Shown here one piece after another: positions 33,509-42,359 of a stretch of 50,928 nt of DNA (positions are counted from its first letter, which is position 1; each line of letters begins with the position of its first letter). Location of the stretch: positions 1-50,928 of the forward strand of contig JALOSF010000009.1 in the NCBI GenBank assembly GCA_025458525.1. Reading direction: 5' to 3'. A program made the translations under genes and the position numbers. Source of the DNA: Cypionkella sp. (GTDB lineage: Bacteria; Pseudomonadota; Alphaproteobacteria; Rhodobacterales; Rhodobacteraceae). The notes under the pieces were generated by a model. That model was not told the DNA's origin, did no database searches, and worked only from the letters and a program-made list of their open reading frames with translations.

Positions 33509-33563
33509 TCGCGCAGAGGGCGCGATTGACGCGCCATGGGGCCGGGCGTAGAACGCGGCTATC

Positions 33564-35012
33564 ATGGTCGATACCCGGCCCATTGCGAATGTGATCGGCA
33601 GGCTGCTGGTCTTTCTGGCGGCCACGATGCTGGTTCCGGCCGCAGTTGACGCTTTCTCGGACCCCGAGAATGCCTGGGATTTTCTGGAAAGCGCGCTGAT
33701 CACCGGCGGCATAGGGGCGGCGTTGATGCTGTCCACCGGCACGTCCGACGCGGCGCGACTGGACAACCGGCAAGCCTATCTGATGACCGTCCTGATCTGG
33801 ACCCTGTTGCCGCTGTTTGCCTGCCTGCCCTTTGTGATCGGCGCGCCGGGCCTTGGCTTTACCGATGCCTATTTCGAGGCGGTGTCGGGCATCACCACCA
33901 CGGGCGCCACGGTGATCGTCGGGCTTGATGATCTGCCGGACGGGATGAACCTTTGGCGTGGCATGCTCAACTGGCTGGGCGGGCTGGGTATCGCCTTTGT
34001 TGCGATGATCTTCTTGCCCGTGCTGCGCGTGGGGGGCATGCAATTCTTTCGCACCGAAGGCTTTGATACCCTGGGCAAGGCCTTGCCGCGCGCGGTCGAT
34101 ATCGCCCGGGCGCTGCTTTTGGTCTATGCCGGGCTGACGGTGGCCTGTATCGCGGTTTACCTTGCACTGGGCATGTCGGGGCTGGATGCCGTGGTCAATG
34201 GCATGGCGACCATCGCGACGGGGGGCTTTTCCCCCTCGGACATCTCGTTCAGCAAATACCCCGGTGCGGCGGAATACGCCGGGGCGCTGTTCATGCTGCT
34301 GGGCAGTTTTCCCTATATTCTTTACGCGCGCATGGTGGCGGGGCAGACGGGCGCGCTGTGGCAGGATCTTCAGGTGCGCGCGCTGCTGCGCTGGACCCTT
34401 TACGCGGTCGTTAGCGTCACGCTCTGGCGCGTCCTGACCTCTGACATGGGGCTTGAGCCCGCGTTTCGCGAGGCGCTGTTCAACCTTGTGTCGATCATCA
34501 CCGGCACCGGGTTCTTCAGCGGCAGCTTCGCGTCCTGGGGCAGTTTTGCCATGGCGGTCGCGCTGATCGTCGGATTGATCGGCGGCTGTTCCGGCTCGTC
34601 CTCGGGGGCGCTGTCGGTGTTCCGGGTGCAGGTGGCCTGGGCCGCGGTGCAAAGCCAGATCGCCCGGATCCACGCGCCAGACCGGGTCGTGCCCATCCGC
34701 TATGCCGGCCGCCCGGTCGAGGAGGAGACGATCAACGCCCTCATGCTTTATGTGACCGGCTATATCCTGATCATCGGGGTGCTGACCGTGGCCATGTCGA
34801 TGACCGGGGTTGACATGATCTCGTCGCTGTTCGGTATCTGGATGGCCCTTGGCAACATCGGCTATGGCTATGGCGATATGGTCGCGGCCACCGGCACATT
34901 CCGCGATTTTCCCGATCAGGCCAAATGGCTGATGAGTCTGGCCATGCTTTTGGGCCGGCTGGGACTGCTGGCGGTTCTGGTTGTGGTTTTGCCGTCGTTC
35001 TGGCGCGCCTGA
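33564..35012 (+). CDS. trkH: TrkH-family potassium uptake protein, first copy
   Basis: Pore-forming subunit of the Trk/Ktr potassium uptake systems, 482 residues with about ten to twelve membrane segments and four pore loops. The loops are seen as TTTGATVIVG, ATGGFSPSD, TGTGFFSGSF and NIGYGYGDM; the conserved glycine of each filter position is present. It needs a cytoplasmic RCK partner (TrkA/KtrA), which is not in the window. A second trkH follows 51 bases later. The fourth pore loop differs from its neighbour's, so ion preference or gating may differ. The start ATG is at 33564. Confidence 0.92.
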   Translation: MVDTRPIANVIGRLLVFLAATMLVPAAVDAFSDPENAWDFLESALITGGIGAALMLSTGTSDAARLDNRQAYLMTVLIWTLLPLFACLPFVIGAPGLGFTDAYFEAVSGITTTGATVIVGLDDLPDGMNLWRGMLNWLGGLGIAFVAMIFLPVLRVGGMQFFRTEGFDTLGKALPRAVDIARALLLVYAGLTVACIAVYLALGMSGLDAVVNGMATIATGGFSPSDISFSKYPGAAEYAGALFMLLGSFPYILYARMVAGQTGALWQDLQVRALLRWTLYAVVSVTLWRVLTSDMGLEPAFREALFNLVSIITGTGFFSGSFASWGSFAMAVALIVGLIGGCSGSSSGALSVFRVQVAWAAVQSQIARIHAPDRVVPIRYAGRPVEEETINALMLYVTGYILIIGVLTVAMSMTGVDMISSLFGIWMALGNIGYGYGDMVAATGTFRDFPDQAKWLMSLAMLLGRLGLLAVLVVVLPSFWRA

Positions 35013-35063
35013 ATGCAGCGCCGCGATTGACTTGACCGCCCGGCTTCGCCAAGGCTCGCCCCC

Positions 35064-36512
35064 ATGATCGATCTGCGACCCGTGACCTATGTGATCGGCC
35101 TGCTGGTGGTTGCCATGGGACTTTTCATGGTGCTTCCGCTGGCGCTTGATCTGGCCGACGGCAATGACAATTGGCGTGCCTTCTTCCAGTCGGCCATCCT
35201 GTGTGTGGTGGCCGGGGGCGCGCTGGCGCTGGCTTCGGCCAACGGGGCAGGGCCATCGATGACCTTGCAGCAGATTTTCCTGCTGACCACTGGCGTCTGG
35301 ATTGCGATGCCCGCCTTTGGTGCCTTGCCCTTGATGCTGGGCGCGCCAGAGCTTGGCCCCACCGATGCCTTCTTCGAGGCGGTGTCGGGCATGACCACGA
35401 CCGGCACCACCGTGATCACCGGGCTGGACGATCTGCCGCCGGGCGCCAACCTGTGGCGCGGCATCCTGCAATGGCTGGGTGGGCTTGGGATCGTGATCGT
35501 GGCGCTCCTGTTCCTGCCGGTGATGAAGGTGGGGGGCATGCAGTTCTTCCGCTCCGAGGGGTTTGACACGCTGGGCAAGGTGCTGCCGCGCGCGCTTGAT
35601 ATCTCCTCGGCGCTGATCCAGATCTATGTCTGGCTGACGGTCGCCTGCGCTGTCACCTATTTTGCACTGGGGATGACCGGGTTTGACGCGGTGATGCATG
35701 CGCTGACCACCGTCTCGACCGGCGGCATGTCCAGCTATGATGCGTCGTTCGGGGTGTTCCAGGGGCCGCTGGAATATGCTGCGGCCGCCTTCATGATCCT
35801 GGGAAGCCTGCCCTTCATCCGCTTTGTGCAACTGGCCCAGGGCTCTTTCGCGCCGCTCTGGCACGACCCACAGGTCCGCGCCTATCTGCGCTGGAACCTT
35901 TATGCCATCCTCGCCGTGGTGGGATACGAGCTTTGGACGCATGACTATCCTGCCGGGGCGGTGCTGCGCGAGGCGACGTTCAATGTGGTGTCCACCTTTT
36001 CCGGCACCGGCTTTGCCAGCGTGGACCTGTCGGGCTGGGGGGCCTTTCCGTTTGTCATCCTGATCATCGTCGGGCTGATCGGCGGATGCACCTCCTCGAC
36101 CGGCTGTTCGGTCAAGGTGTTTCGTTACCTGATCCTGATCGAGGCGATCAAGGTGCAGATCAAGCGGCTGCACAACCCGTCCTCGGTGAACCCGCTGCGC
36201 TATGACGGGCGCACGGTCACGCAGGACGTTCTGGATTCGGTGATCCTGTTCTTTACCCTGTTCATCCTCAGCTTCGGATTGCTGGCGGTGGCGCTGTCGC
36301 TGACCGGGCTTGATTTCAAGACGGCCGTGACCGCCGCCTGGACCAGCATCGCCAATGTCGGGCCGGTGTTTGGCCCCGGGGTCGGCCCCACGGGCGCGGT
36401 GCATGACTTTCCCGAAAGCGCCAAATGGCTGATGATGGCAGGCATGCTGGTCGGGCGGCTGGAACTCTTGTCGGTCTATGTGCTGTTCATGCGGCGCTTC
36501 TGGCAAGGCTGA
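35064..36512 (+). CDS. trkH: TrkH-family potassium uptake protein, second copy
   Basis: A paralog of the upstream gene, also 482 residues, co-directional, 51 bases apart. Shared blocks such as FEAVSGMTTTGTTVITGLDDLP, LQWLGGLGIVIVALLFLPVMKVGGMQFFRSEGFDTLGK place it in the same subfamily, while other parts are clearly diverged, so the duplication is old. Pore loops read TTTGTT, STGGMSSYD, SGTGFASVD and NVGPVFGPG. Both copies seem intact. No trkA, and no terminator, is seen between them, so they are likely one transcript. Confidence 0.92.
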   Translation: MIDLRPVTYVIGLLVVAMGLFMVLPLALDLADGNDNWRAFFQSAILCVVAGGALALASANGAGPSMTLQQIFLLTTGVWIAMPAFGALPLMLGAPELGPTDAFFEAVSGMTTTGTTVITGLDDLPPGANLWRGILQWLGGLGIVIVALLFLPVMKVGGMQFFRSEGFDTLGKVLPRALDISSALIQIYVWLTVACAVTYFALGMTGFDAVMHALTTVSTGGMSSYDASFGVFQGPLEYAAAAFMILGSLPFIRFVQLAQGSFAPLWHDPQVRAYLRWNLYAILAVVGYELWTHDYPAGAVLREATFNVVSTFSGTGFASVDLSGWGAFPFVILIIVGLIGGCTSSTGCSVKVFRYLILIEAIKVQIKRLHNPSSVNPLRYDGRTVTQDVLDSVILFFTLFILSFGLLAVALSLTGLDFKTAVTAAWTSIANVGPVFGPGVGPTGAVHDFPESAKWLMMAGMLVGRLELLSVYVLFMRRFWQG

Positions 36513-36533
36513 CCAAAGCGCCGCCTTGCGCTG

Positions 36534-38339
36534 TCATTCCCAGCAGCTGACAAGAACCGTCATGCCCGAGGCCTTGCGGCTCAGATCCTCCGGGGCAAGC
36601 GCGCCGGTGCCGCTGCTTTCACGCAGCTCCACCCCGCCCGCCGCAAGGCTTTGCGCCAGAACAGCCGAGGCTGCGGCGAATTCCACACCCTCGGGCAGGA
36701 CACGGTCACCGCCCGGTTGCCGTGGCAGCAACATGCCCAGAACCGCTCCGGTGGCATCAAGCACCGGCCCGCCGGCATCACCCGGCAGGGTGCGAATGGC
36801 AAGCCGCTTCAGCCCCGGTTCGCCGTTCAGGCCTTGCACATCCTCCAGCACGCCAAAGGTCATCACCGGGGCGGGCAGGCTGTCCTCATAGGAATAGCCC
36901 GCCACCGTCACCTCGGCACCAATCCGGTCCGGCGCGGTCTGCACCTGCGCGACGACGGGCGGCGCAAGCGGCGTCTTGGGCGTCAGCACGGCAAGGCCGG
37001 TGGCGGGATCGGAATAGCTCACACTGGCCTCGGTCAACTGGTCCAGCGTGACGCGGCCGCAGCCCGTCACCGCATCAAGCGTGGTCAGCACGCGGCCCGT
37101 GCTGTCCACATAAAACCCCGACCGCGACAGCATCGGCCGCCGCAGCTCCAGCCCGGCCAGCAAGCCGCGCCGCGCGTTTGCGGTCATCGGCACCATGCCG
37201 GGGTCGAGCGCGCGACTGCCCACGGCACGGAAACTGGCCTTCATCGTCTGCAACACCCGTGCGGCCTGATCGGCCTGATCGGGGGACCAGACAAGGATAT
37301 ACCCCTTGACCAGCCCGGCGCGGGTTTCGGCATAGGCATGGCTTTGCGTGCTGGCCGATGTGGCGTTGATCTCGAACGACCGCTCGTCGCGGCTGCGGTC
37401 CCCCTCCATCGGGAAGATGGTCAGGGTTTGCAGGATGTCATAGAGCCCATAAAGTGCGGCCTGATCGCCGGGTTGCGAAATCAGGATCACCTTCATCCCG
37501 CCTTCGGTCTTTGGGGCGAAATGCACGAAGGGCGGTTCGTAATGGTCAAAGGCCACAAGGCCCAGCGGCAAGGTGATCTCGATCCCGGCTTCGGCCTCGG
37601 TCACGGTTTCAAAGCCGAATTCCGCCAGATCGGCCTGCCAGTTCGCAATCAGCATGGAACGTTGGCGCGTGGTCAAGACCCCGGTCGGTTCCAACCCGAG
37701 GGCCGCCTGATAGTCGGTCATCGACCGGCGGGTGCCGGGTCCAAAGGCGCCGTCGATGGCGGCGGTGTAAAAGCCTTCCCATTGCAGGGCGCGTTGCAGG
37801 TCTTCGCGCTCGGCCCGCGTCAGCGCCGCTTCGGAGGCGCGCGCTTGGGCAAGGGTTTCGTCGGCGTCTTGCGGCTCTGGCGGGGCGGGGGCTGCCACCT
37901 CTGCCGCGGCCGTTGGGTCAGCTTCGGTCTCGGCTGGCAGAGCGCCGGCCGTGGCGTCGGGCGCCGCGGGCGGTGCCGCCTCTGGCGTTCCGACCGGCCA
38001 GAACTGTTCGCGGAAATTGGTGCCATCCGTCAGATAGCTGTCGCGCGGGATCAGGTTTTCGCGGCGCAGCTCGGCCAGACGCTGGGCCGCCGCCTCGCGG
38101 CTGTAGGGGCCAAGCGCAATGCCATACCAGCGCGAGCCGAGCCGGTATCCGACCACATCGGGAAAGGCCGCCGCATAGGCGCGCGCGCGGGCTTCGGCCT
38201 CGGCCAGCGTGGGCTGTGCCTCGACCTGAACCCAGGATTGGTCCTGCGCGTGGCCTTGCGTCCCCCAAAGCAGGGCAAGAACCATCACCGCCATCTGCCA
38301 AAGCCCCGCAAACCTTGGCCCCACTGTCACACGCCGCAT
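36534..38339 (-). CDS. Exported SPOR-like / peptidoglycan-binding / trypsin-fold protein without a catalytic triad
   Basis: A 601-residue exported protein: signal peptide (about residues 1-32), a SPOR-like domain (about 33-85; SWVQVEAQPTLAEAEARARAYAAAFPDVVGY), an Ala/Pro-rich linker, a peptidoglycan-binding type 1 domain (about 180-240; LQWEGFYTAAIDGAFGPGTRRSMTDYQAALG) and a C-terminal trypsin/HtrA-like beta-barrel domain. The protease triad seems lost: the His place reads TTLDAV (Asp422), the Asp place ATGLAVL (Gly448) and the Ser motif is GDAGGP with Ala522 instead of Ser. So it is probably a pseudoprotease that binds peptidoglycan or a partner. It stands alone, converging on trkH. Confidence 0.8.
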   Translation of the reverse strand: MRRVTVGPRFAGLWQMAVMVLALLWGTQGHAQDQSWVQVEAQPTLAEAEARARAYAAAFPDVVGYRLGSRWYGIALGPYSREAAAQRLAELRRENLIPRDSYLTDGTNFREQFWPVGTPEAAPPAAPDATAGALPAETEADPTAAAEVAAPAPPEPQDADETLAQARASEAALTRAEREDLQRALQWEGFYTAAIDGAFGPGTRRSMTDYQAALGLEPTGVLTTRQRSMLIANWQADLAEFGFETVTEAEAGIEITLPLGLVAFDHYEPPFVHFAPKTEGGMKVILISQPGDQAALYGLYDILQTLTIFPMEGDRSRDERSFEINATSASTQSHAYAETRAGLVKGYILVWSPDQADQAARVLQTMKASFRAVGSRALDPGMVPMTANARRGLLAGLELRRPMLSRSGFYVDSTGRVLTTLDAVTGCGRVTLDQLTEASVSYSDPATGLAVLTPKTPLAPPVVAQVQTAPDRIGAEVTVAGYSYEDSLPAPVMTFGVLEDVQGLNGEPGLKRLAIRTLPGDAGGPVLDATGAVLGMLLPRQPGGDRVLPEGVEFAAASAVLAQSLAAGGVELRESSGTGALAPEDLSRKASGMTVLVSCWE

Positions 38340-38467
38340 TCCGTTCCGACCCTTCCGGTTCCTCGTCTCGCCACCCTAGTGGCGCACCCTTCACAAAGGC
38401 GAGCGGTTTTCGCCCCCCGCCGATCACAGCAAAGCGAGCACGGCACCCGAAGGCGCACGGCGGCGCA

Positions 38468-38496
38468 TTGACCCTGTGCTGCCTCTTGCCTATGAC
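38468..38496 (+). promoter_or_regulatory. Sigma-70-type promoter of the glyQ operon
   Basis: TTGACC (38468-38473), 17-base spacer, TATGAC (38491-38496), giving a start about 40 bases before the glyQ ATG at 38542. Confidence 0.6.
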
Positions 38497-38541
38497 AGCC
38501 GGGCATTTCAAGGCTTTTACGCAGCCAAAGGGGCCAACACC

Positions 38542-39510
38542 ATGTCAGATCTGCCACGCGCTGACGCGGCATCCGGGGCGGTCACGCCGCCGCGCTCGTT
38601 TCAGCAGATTATCCTGCGCCTGCAATCCTATTGGGCGGCAAAGGGCTGCGCGGTGCTGCAACCCTATGACATGGAGGTGGGGGCAGGCACCTTTCACCCC
38701 GCGACCACGCTGCGCAGCCTTGGCACAAAGCCTTGGGCCGCCGCCTATGTGCAGCCAAGTCGCCGCCCGACCGACGGGCGCTATGGCGAAAACCCCAACC
38801 GGCTTCAGCATTACTATCAGTATCAGGTCATCATCAAACCCTCGCCCCCCGATCTGCAAGATCTTTATCTGGGCAGCTTGCGCGCCATCGGGCTGGACCC
38901 CGCCTTGCACGACATCCGCTTTGTCGAAGACGACTGGGAATCCCCCACGCTGGGCGCATGGGGCCTTGGCTGGGAAGTCTGGTGCGACGGCATGGAAGTC
39001 AGCCAGTTCACCTATTTCCAGCAGGTCGGTGGCCATGACTGCCGCCCGGTCTCGGGCGAGCTGACCTATGGGCTGGAACGGCTGGCGATGTATGTGCTGG
39101 GCATCGATCATGTGATGACCATGCCGTTCAACGACCCAGCGGCACCCATTGCGCTGACCTATGGCGACATCTTCCGCCAGACCGAGGAAGAATACAGCCG
39201 CCACAACTTTGACGCCGCCTCGACCGAGATGCTGTTCCAGCATTTCAAGGATGCCGAGGCGGAATGCGACCGCCTGCTGGCGTTCGACCCCGAGGATGCC
39301 AACTCCGGCAAGCGCATCGTGATGGCGCATCCCGCCTATGACCAGTGCATCAAGGCCAGCCATCTGTTCAACCTGCTGGATGCCCGCGGGGTGATTTCCG
39401 TGACCGAACGTCAGGCCTATATCGGGCGGGTGCGGGCGCTGGCCAAGAAATGCGCCGATGCGTTTCGCCAGACCGAGGCCGGGGCAGATGCCGCCGAGGC
39501 GCCGGTATGA
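38542..39510 (+). CDS. glyQ: Glycine-tRNA ligase alpha subunit
   Basis: Alpha subunit of the bacterial alpha2beta2 glycyl-tRNA synthetase; it holds the class II aminoacylation core. The 322-residue protein shows [67 protein letters not shown] and [20 protein letters not shown], all family landmarks. ATG 38542 fits the family start; the frame is open further upstream without support. It ends in an ATGA overlap with a DUF6446 gene that separates it from glyS. Confidence 0.97.
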   Translation: MSDLPRADAASGAVTPPRSFQQIILRLQSYWAAKGCAVLQPYDMEVGAGTFHPATTLRSLGTKPWAAAYVQPSRRPTDGRYGENPNRLQHYYQYQVIIKPSPPDLQDLYLGSLRAIGLDPALHDIRFVEDDWESPTLGAWGLGWEVWCDGMEVSQFTYFQQVGGHDCRPVSGELTYGLERLAMYVLGIDHVMTMPFNDPAAPIALTYGDIFRQTEEEYSRHNFDAASTEMLFQHFKDAEAECDRLLAFDPEDANSGKRIVMAHPAYDQCIKASHLFNLLDARGVISVTERQAYIGRVRALAKKCADAFRQTEAGADAAEAPV

Positions 39511-39980
39511 ACGGCAAGATAGCAGCGGGGGCGATCGTGATTTCAGCGGCAGTGGCAGGGGTGGCGATCTGGTATCTTCAGGTCTATGCCTTTTACGAAC
39601 CCGTCACCTTTGTCCCGGGTCAGGAGATCATGCTGACCACGATCGAAGGCGGCGCGCCCGAGCCGATCCTGGCCGAGGATATCACCGGCATCGATGCCGA
39701 CAGCAGCCCGCTGCGGTTCCGCGCCTGTTTCACCACGCCCCTGACCCAGGCCATGCTGTCGGAAACCTATGTCGCCTATGACGGGGCCGAGCCGCTGGTC
39801 GCGCCCGGCTGGTTCGATTGCTTTGATGCCGTCGAAATCGGCACCGCGCTGGAACGGGGCGAGGCGCTGGCCTTTCTGTCGCAAGCCTCGGTCCATACCG
39901 ATGTGGACCGTGTGGTCGCCGTCTTTCCCGATGGCCGGGCCTTTGCCTGGCACCAGTTGAACCCCGCCGCCAAGGATTGA
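39507..39980 (+). CDS. DUF6446 membrane-anchored protein between glyQ and glyS
   Basis: A 157-residue protein with one N-terminal hydrophobic helix ([21 protein letters not shown]) that should anchor it in the inner membrane, the rest facing the periplasm. The C-terminal part has two cysteines (FRACFTT and FDCFDAV), [20 protein letters not shown] and [16 protein letters not shown]. It matches the family now called DUF6446, found at this place in Rhodobacterales. It starts by an ATGA overlap with glyQ and ends 4 bases before glyS. Function unknown. Confidence 0.75.
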   Translation: MNGKIAAGAIVISAAVAGVAIWYLQVYAFYEPVTFVPGQEIMLTTIEGGAPEPILAEDITGIDADSSPLRFRACFTTPLTQAMLSETYVAYDGAEPLVAPGWFDCFDAVEIGTALERGEALAFLSQASVHTDVDRVVAVFPDGRAFAWHQLNPAAKD

Positions 39981-39984
39981 TCCC

Positions 39985-42201
39985 ATGCCCGATCTGCTGA
40001 TCGAACTTTTCTCCGAGGAAATCCCGGCCCGGATGCAGGCCCGCGCCCGCGAGGATCTGCGCAAGCTGATGACCGATGGTCTGGTCGAGGCGGGGCTAAC
40101 CTATGCCCATGCGGCCGGGTTTTCCACACCGCGCCGGCTGACGCTGGCGGTGGAGGGGCTGACGGCAGAATCGCGCCCCGTGCGCGAGGAACGCAAAGGC
40201 CCCGCCACCACCGCGCCTGCGGCGGCGATCGAGGGGTTCTTGCGATCGACCGGGTTGACGCTCGACCAGTTGGAACGCCGCGCCGACAAGAAGGGCGAGG
40301 TCTGGTTCGCCGTCATCGAACGGCCCGGCCGTGCCGCACCCGCGATCATCGCCGAGGTGCTGGAGGGCGTGATCCGCACCTTCCCTTGGCCCAAGTCGAT
40401 GCGCTGGGGGTCGGGCTCCCTGCGCTGGGTGCGCCCGCTGCATTCGATCCTGTGCATCCTGTCGGATGAGGCGGGCACCGAAGTTGTGCCGCTGACGGTC
40501 GATGGCATCGTGTCGGGCAACACCACACGCGGCCATCGTTTCCTGTCGCCGGGGGCGTTTTCTGTCGCGAATTTCGAGGATTACGCGGCAAAGCTCAAGC
40601 GCGCCCATGTGATCCTTGACAGCGCCGAGCGGGAGGACGCGATCTTGGCCGAGGCGCAGACGCTGGCCTTTGCCGCCGGGCTGGAGCTGGTGGAGGACCG
40701 CGCCCTGCTGACCGAAGTCGCGGGTCTGGTCGAATGGCCCGTGCCACTGATGGGGCGGATCGGCGCGGATTTCCTTGGCCTGCCGGCGGAGGTCTTGCAG
40801 ACCTCGATGCGCGAACATCAGAAGTTCTTCTCGGTGAAGAACCCGAAAACCGGCCGGATCGAGGGCTTTGTGACCGTCGCCAATACCGTCACGGCGGATC
40901 ACGGCGCCACGATCCTGAAGGGCAACCAGAAGGTGCTGGCGGCGCGGCTGTCGGATGCGAAATTCTTTTGGGAAAACGATCTGCGCGTGGCGAAATCCGG
41001 CATGGCCGACTGGGCCGAGGGCTTGAAGGCCGTCACCTTCCACAACAAACTTGGCTCGCAATCCGACCGCATCGCCCGCATCGCGGCGCTCGCGCGCGAC
41101 ATCGCGCCGATGGTGGGTGCTGACCCCGATCTGGCGGAGCGCGCGGCGCAACTGGCAAAGCTGGACCTGCGCTCGGCCATGGTCGGCGAATTCCCTGAAC
41201 TTCAGGGTCTGATGGGCATGTATTATGCCAAGGCGGCAGGGGAGCCGGAGGCGGTGGCCAACGCCGCCCGCGACCACTACTCCCCCCTCGGCCCGTCAGA
41301 CGCCGTGCCGACCGAGCCCGTCTCGGTGGCGGTCGCGCTGGCCGACAAGATCGACACCCTGACCGGCTTCTGGGCGATTGACGAGAAACCCACTGGCAGC
41401 AAAGACCCCTTCGCGCTGCGCCGTGCGGCGCTGGGGGTGATCCGCCTTCTGCTGTCAAACGATGTCCGTCTCTCCATCGACCGACTCGTCGATGTTCAGA
41501 TCCTGCGCCATCAGTCGGGTCCAACCCCGGCTGCGCCTGACCTTTTGTCCCAGATTCTTTCAACGGCAACTGAGCACGGCATGTTCGGCGACCTGACCCG
41601 CCACCTGATCGCAAGCGCGGAGAAGCTGGTGCCTGATTGGCTCGTCCCGGTTCGGGATCACAACCCAGATCTCAGCGACAGCCTGCGTGATTTCCTGCAT
41701 GAGCGGCTCAAGGTTTACCTTAAAGACCAAGGCATCCGCCACGATGTCATCGACGCTTGCCTCGCCATGCCGGGAAACTGCGACCTTACCCTGCTGGTCA
41801 AGCGCGCAACCGCCCTGCAAGCCACGTTGCAAACCGAAGACGGTGCGAACCTCGTTGCGGGTTTCAAGCGCGCGAACAACATCCTGACCCAGGCCGAGGC
41901 CAAGGATGGCGTCGAATACTCCTTTGGCGCCGATCCGAAATTTGCCGAAACCGAGGAGGAACGCGCCCTGTTCACCGCGCTCGATGCCGCAGAGGCCGCG
42001 ATTGCCCCCGCGATGGCGCGCGAAGATTTCGCCGCCGCGATGCAGGCGATGGCCACCCTGCGCGCGCCCATCGACGCCTTCTTTACCGCGACGCAGATCA
42101 ACACCGACAACCAGATCGTGCGGCGCAACCGTCTGAACCTCTTGCACCGCATCCGCGCCATCTGCCTTTCGGTCGCCGATCTGAGCAAACTCGACGGCTG
42201 A
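39985..42201 (+). CDS. glyS: Glycine-tRNA ligase beta subunit
   Basis: Beta subunit of glycyl-tRNA synthetase, carrying the tRNA-binding and anticodon-recognition parts. The 738-residue protein opens LLIELFSEEIPARMQARARED and has RWGSGSLRWVRPLHSIL, AEVLQTSMREHQKFFSVKN, the HD-like stretch FHNKLGSQSDRIARIAALA and a C-terminal DALR-like anticodon-binding domain. Between about 41455 and 41900 the codon and base use is less G/C-biased at third positions than around it, and the part reading VDVQILRHQSGPTPAAPDLL seems variable. A terminator follows at 42229. Confidence 0.96.
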   Translation: MPDLLIELFSEEIPARMQARAREDLRKLMTDGLVEAGLTYAHAAGFSTPRRLTLAVEGLTAESRPVREERKGPATTAPAAAIEGFLRSTGLTLDQLERRADKKGEVWFAVIERPGRAAPAIIAEVLEGVIRTFPWPKSMRWGSGSLRWVRPLHSILCILSDEAGTEVVPLTVDGIVSGNTTRGHRFLSPGAFSVANFEDYAAKLKRAHVILDSAEREDAILAEAQTLAFAAGLELVEDRALLTEVAGLVEWPVPLMGRIGADFLGLPAEVLQTSMREHQKFFSVKNPKTGRIEGFVTVANTVTADHGATILKGNQKVLAARLSDAKFFWENDLRVAKSGMADWAEGLKAVTFHNKLGSQSDRIARIAALARDIAPMVGADPDLAERAAQLAKLDLRSAMVGEFPELQGLMGMYYAKAAGEPEAVANAARDHYSPLGPSDAVPTEPVSVAVALADKIDTLTGFWAIDEKPTGSKDPFALRRAALGVIRLLLSNDVRLSIDRLVDVQILRHQSGPTPAAPDLLSQILSTATEHGMFGDLTRHLIASAEKLVPDWLVPVRDHNPDLSDSLRDFLHERLKVYLKDQGIRHDVIDACLAMPGNCDLTLLVKRATALQATLQTEDGANLVAGFKRANNILTQAEAKDGVEYSFGADPKFAETEEERALFTALDAAEAAIAPAMAREDFAAAMQAMATLRAPIDAFFTATQINTDNQIVRRNRLNLLHRIRAICLSVADLSKLDG

Positions 42202-42228
42202 GAGCGCAGGGGCCTTTGCCACGGTCAG

Positions 42229-42254
42229 AACGGGGCGTGTGCGTCCCGTTTTTT
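42229..42254 (+). terminator. Intrinsic terminator of the glyQ-DUF6446-glyS operon
   Basis: A 9-bp stem AACGGGGCG (42229-42237) with CGTCCCGTT (42242-42250, one G-U pair), loop TGTG, then TTTTTTC. Confidence 0.9.
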
Positions 42255-42359
42255 CTTGCCGGGCCGAAAGCGCCGCCGCTCGGCTTTCCTTTGCCGCGCC
42301 CCGGAACTTGCCAGCCCCCAGAAACGGTGTAGTGTCGGCGCAGAAGAAGGATTGCCGCA

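Noticed and set aside
33375..36506. A minus-strand open frame of more than 1000 codons opposite both trkH genes.
   Set aside because: Composition rich in Arg, Gln, His and Gly without any domain; it mirrors codon bias of the two trkH genes.
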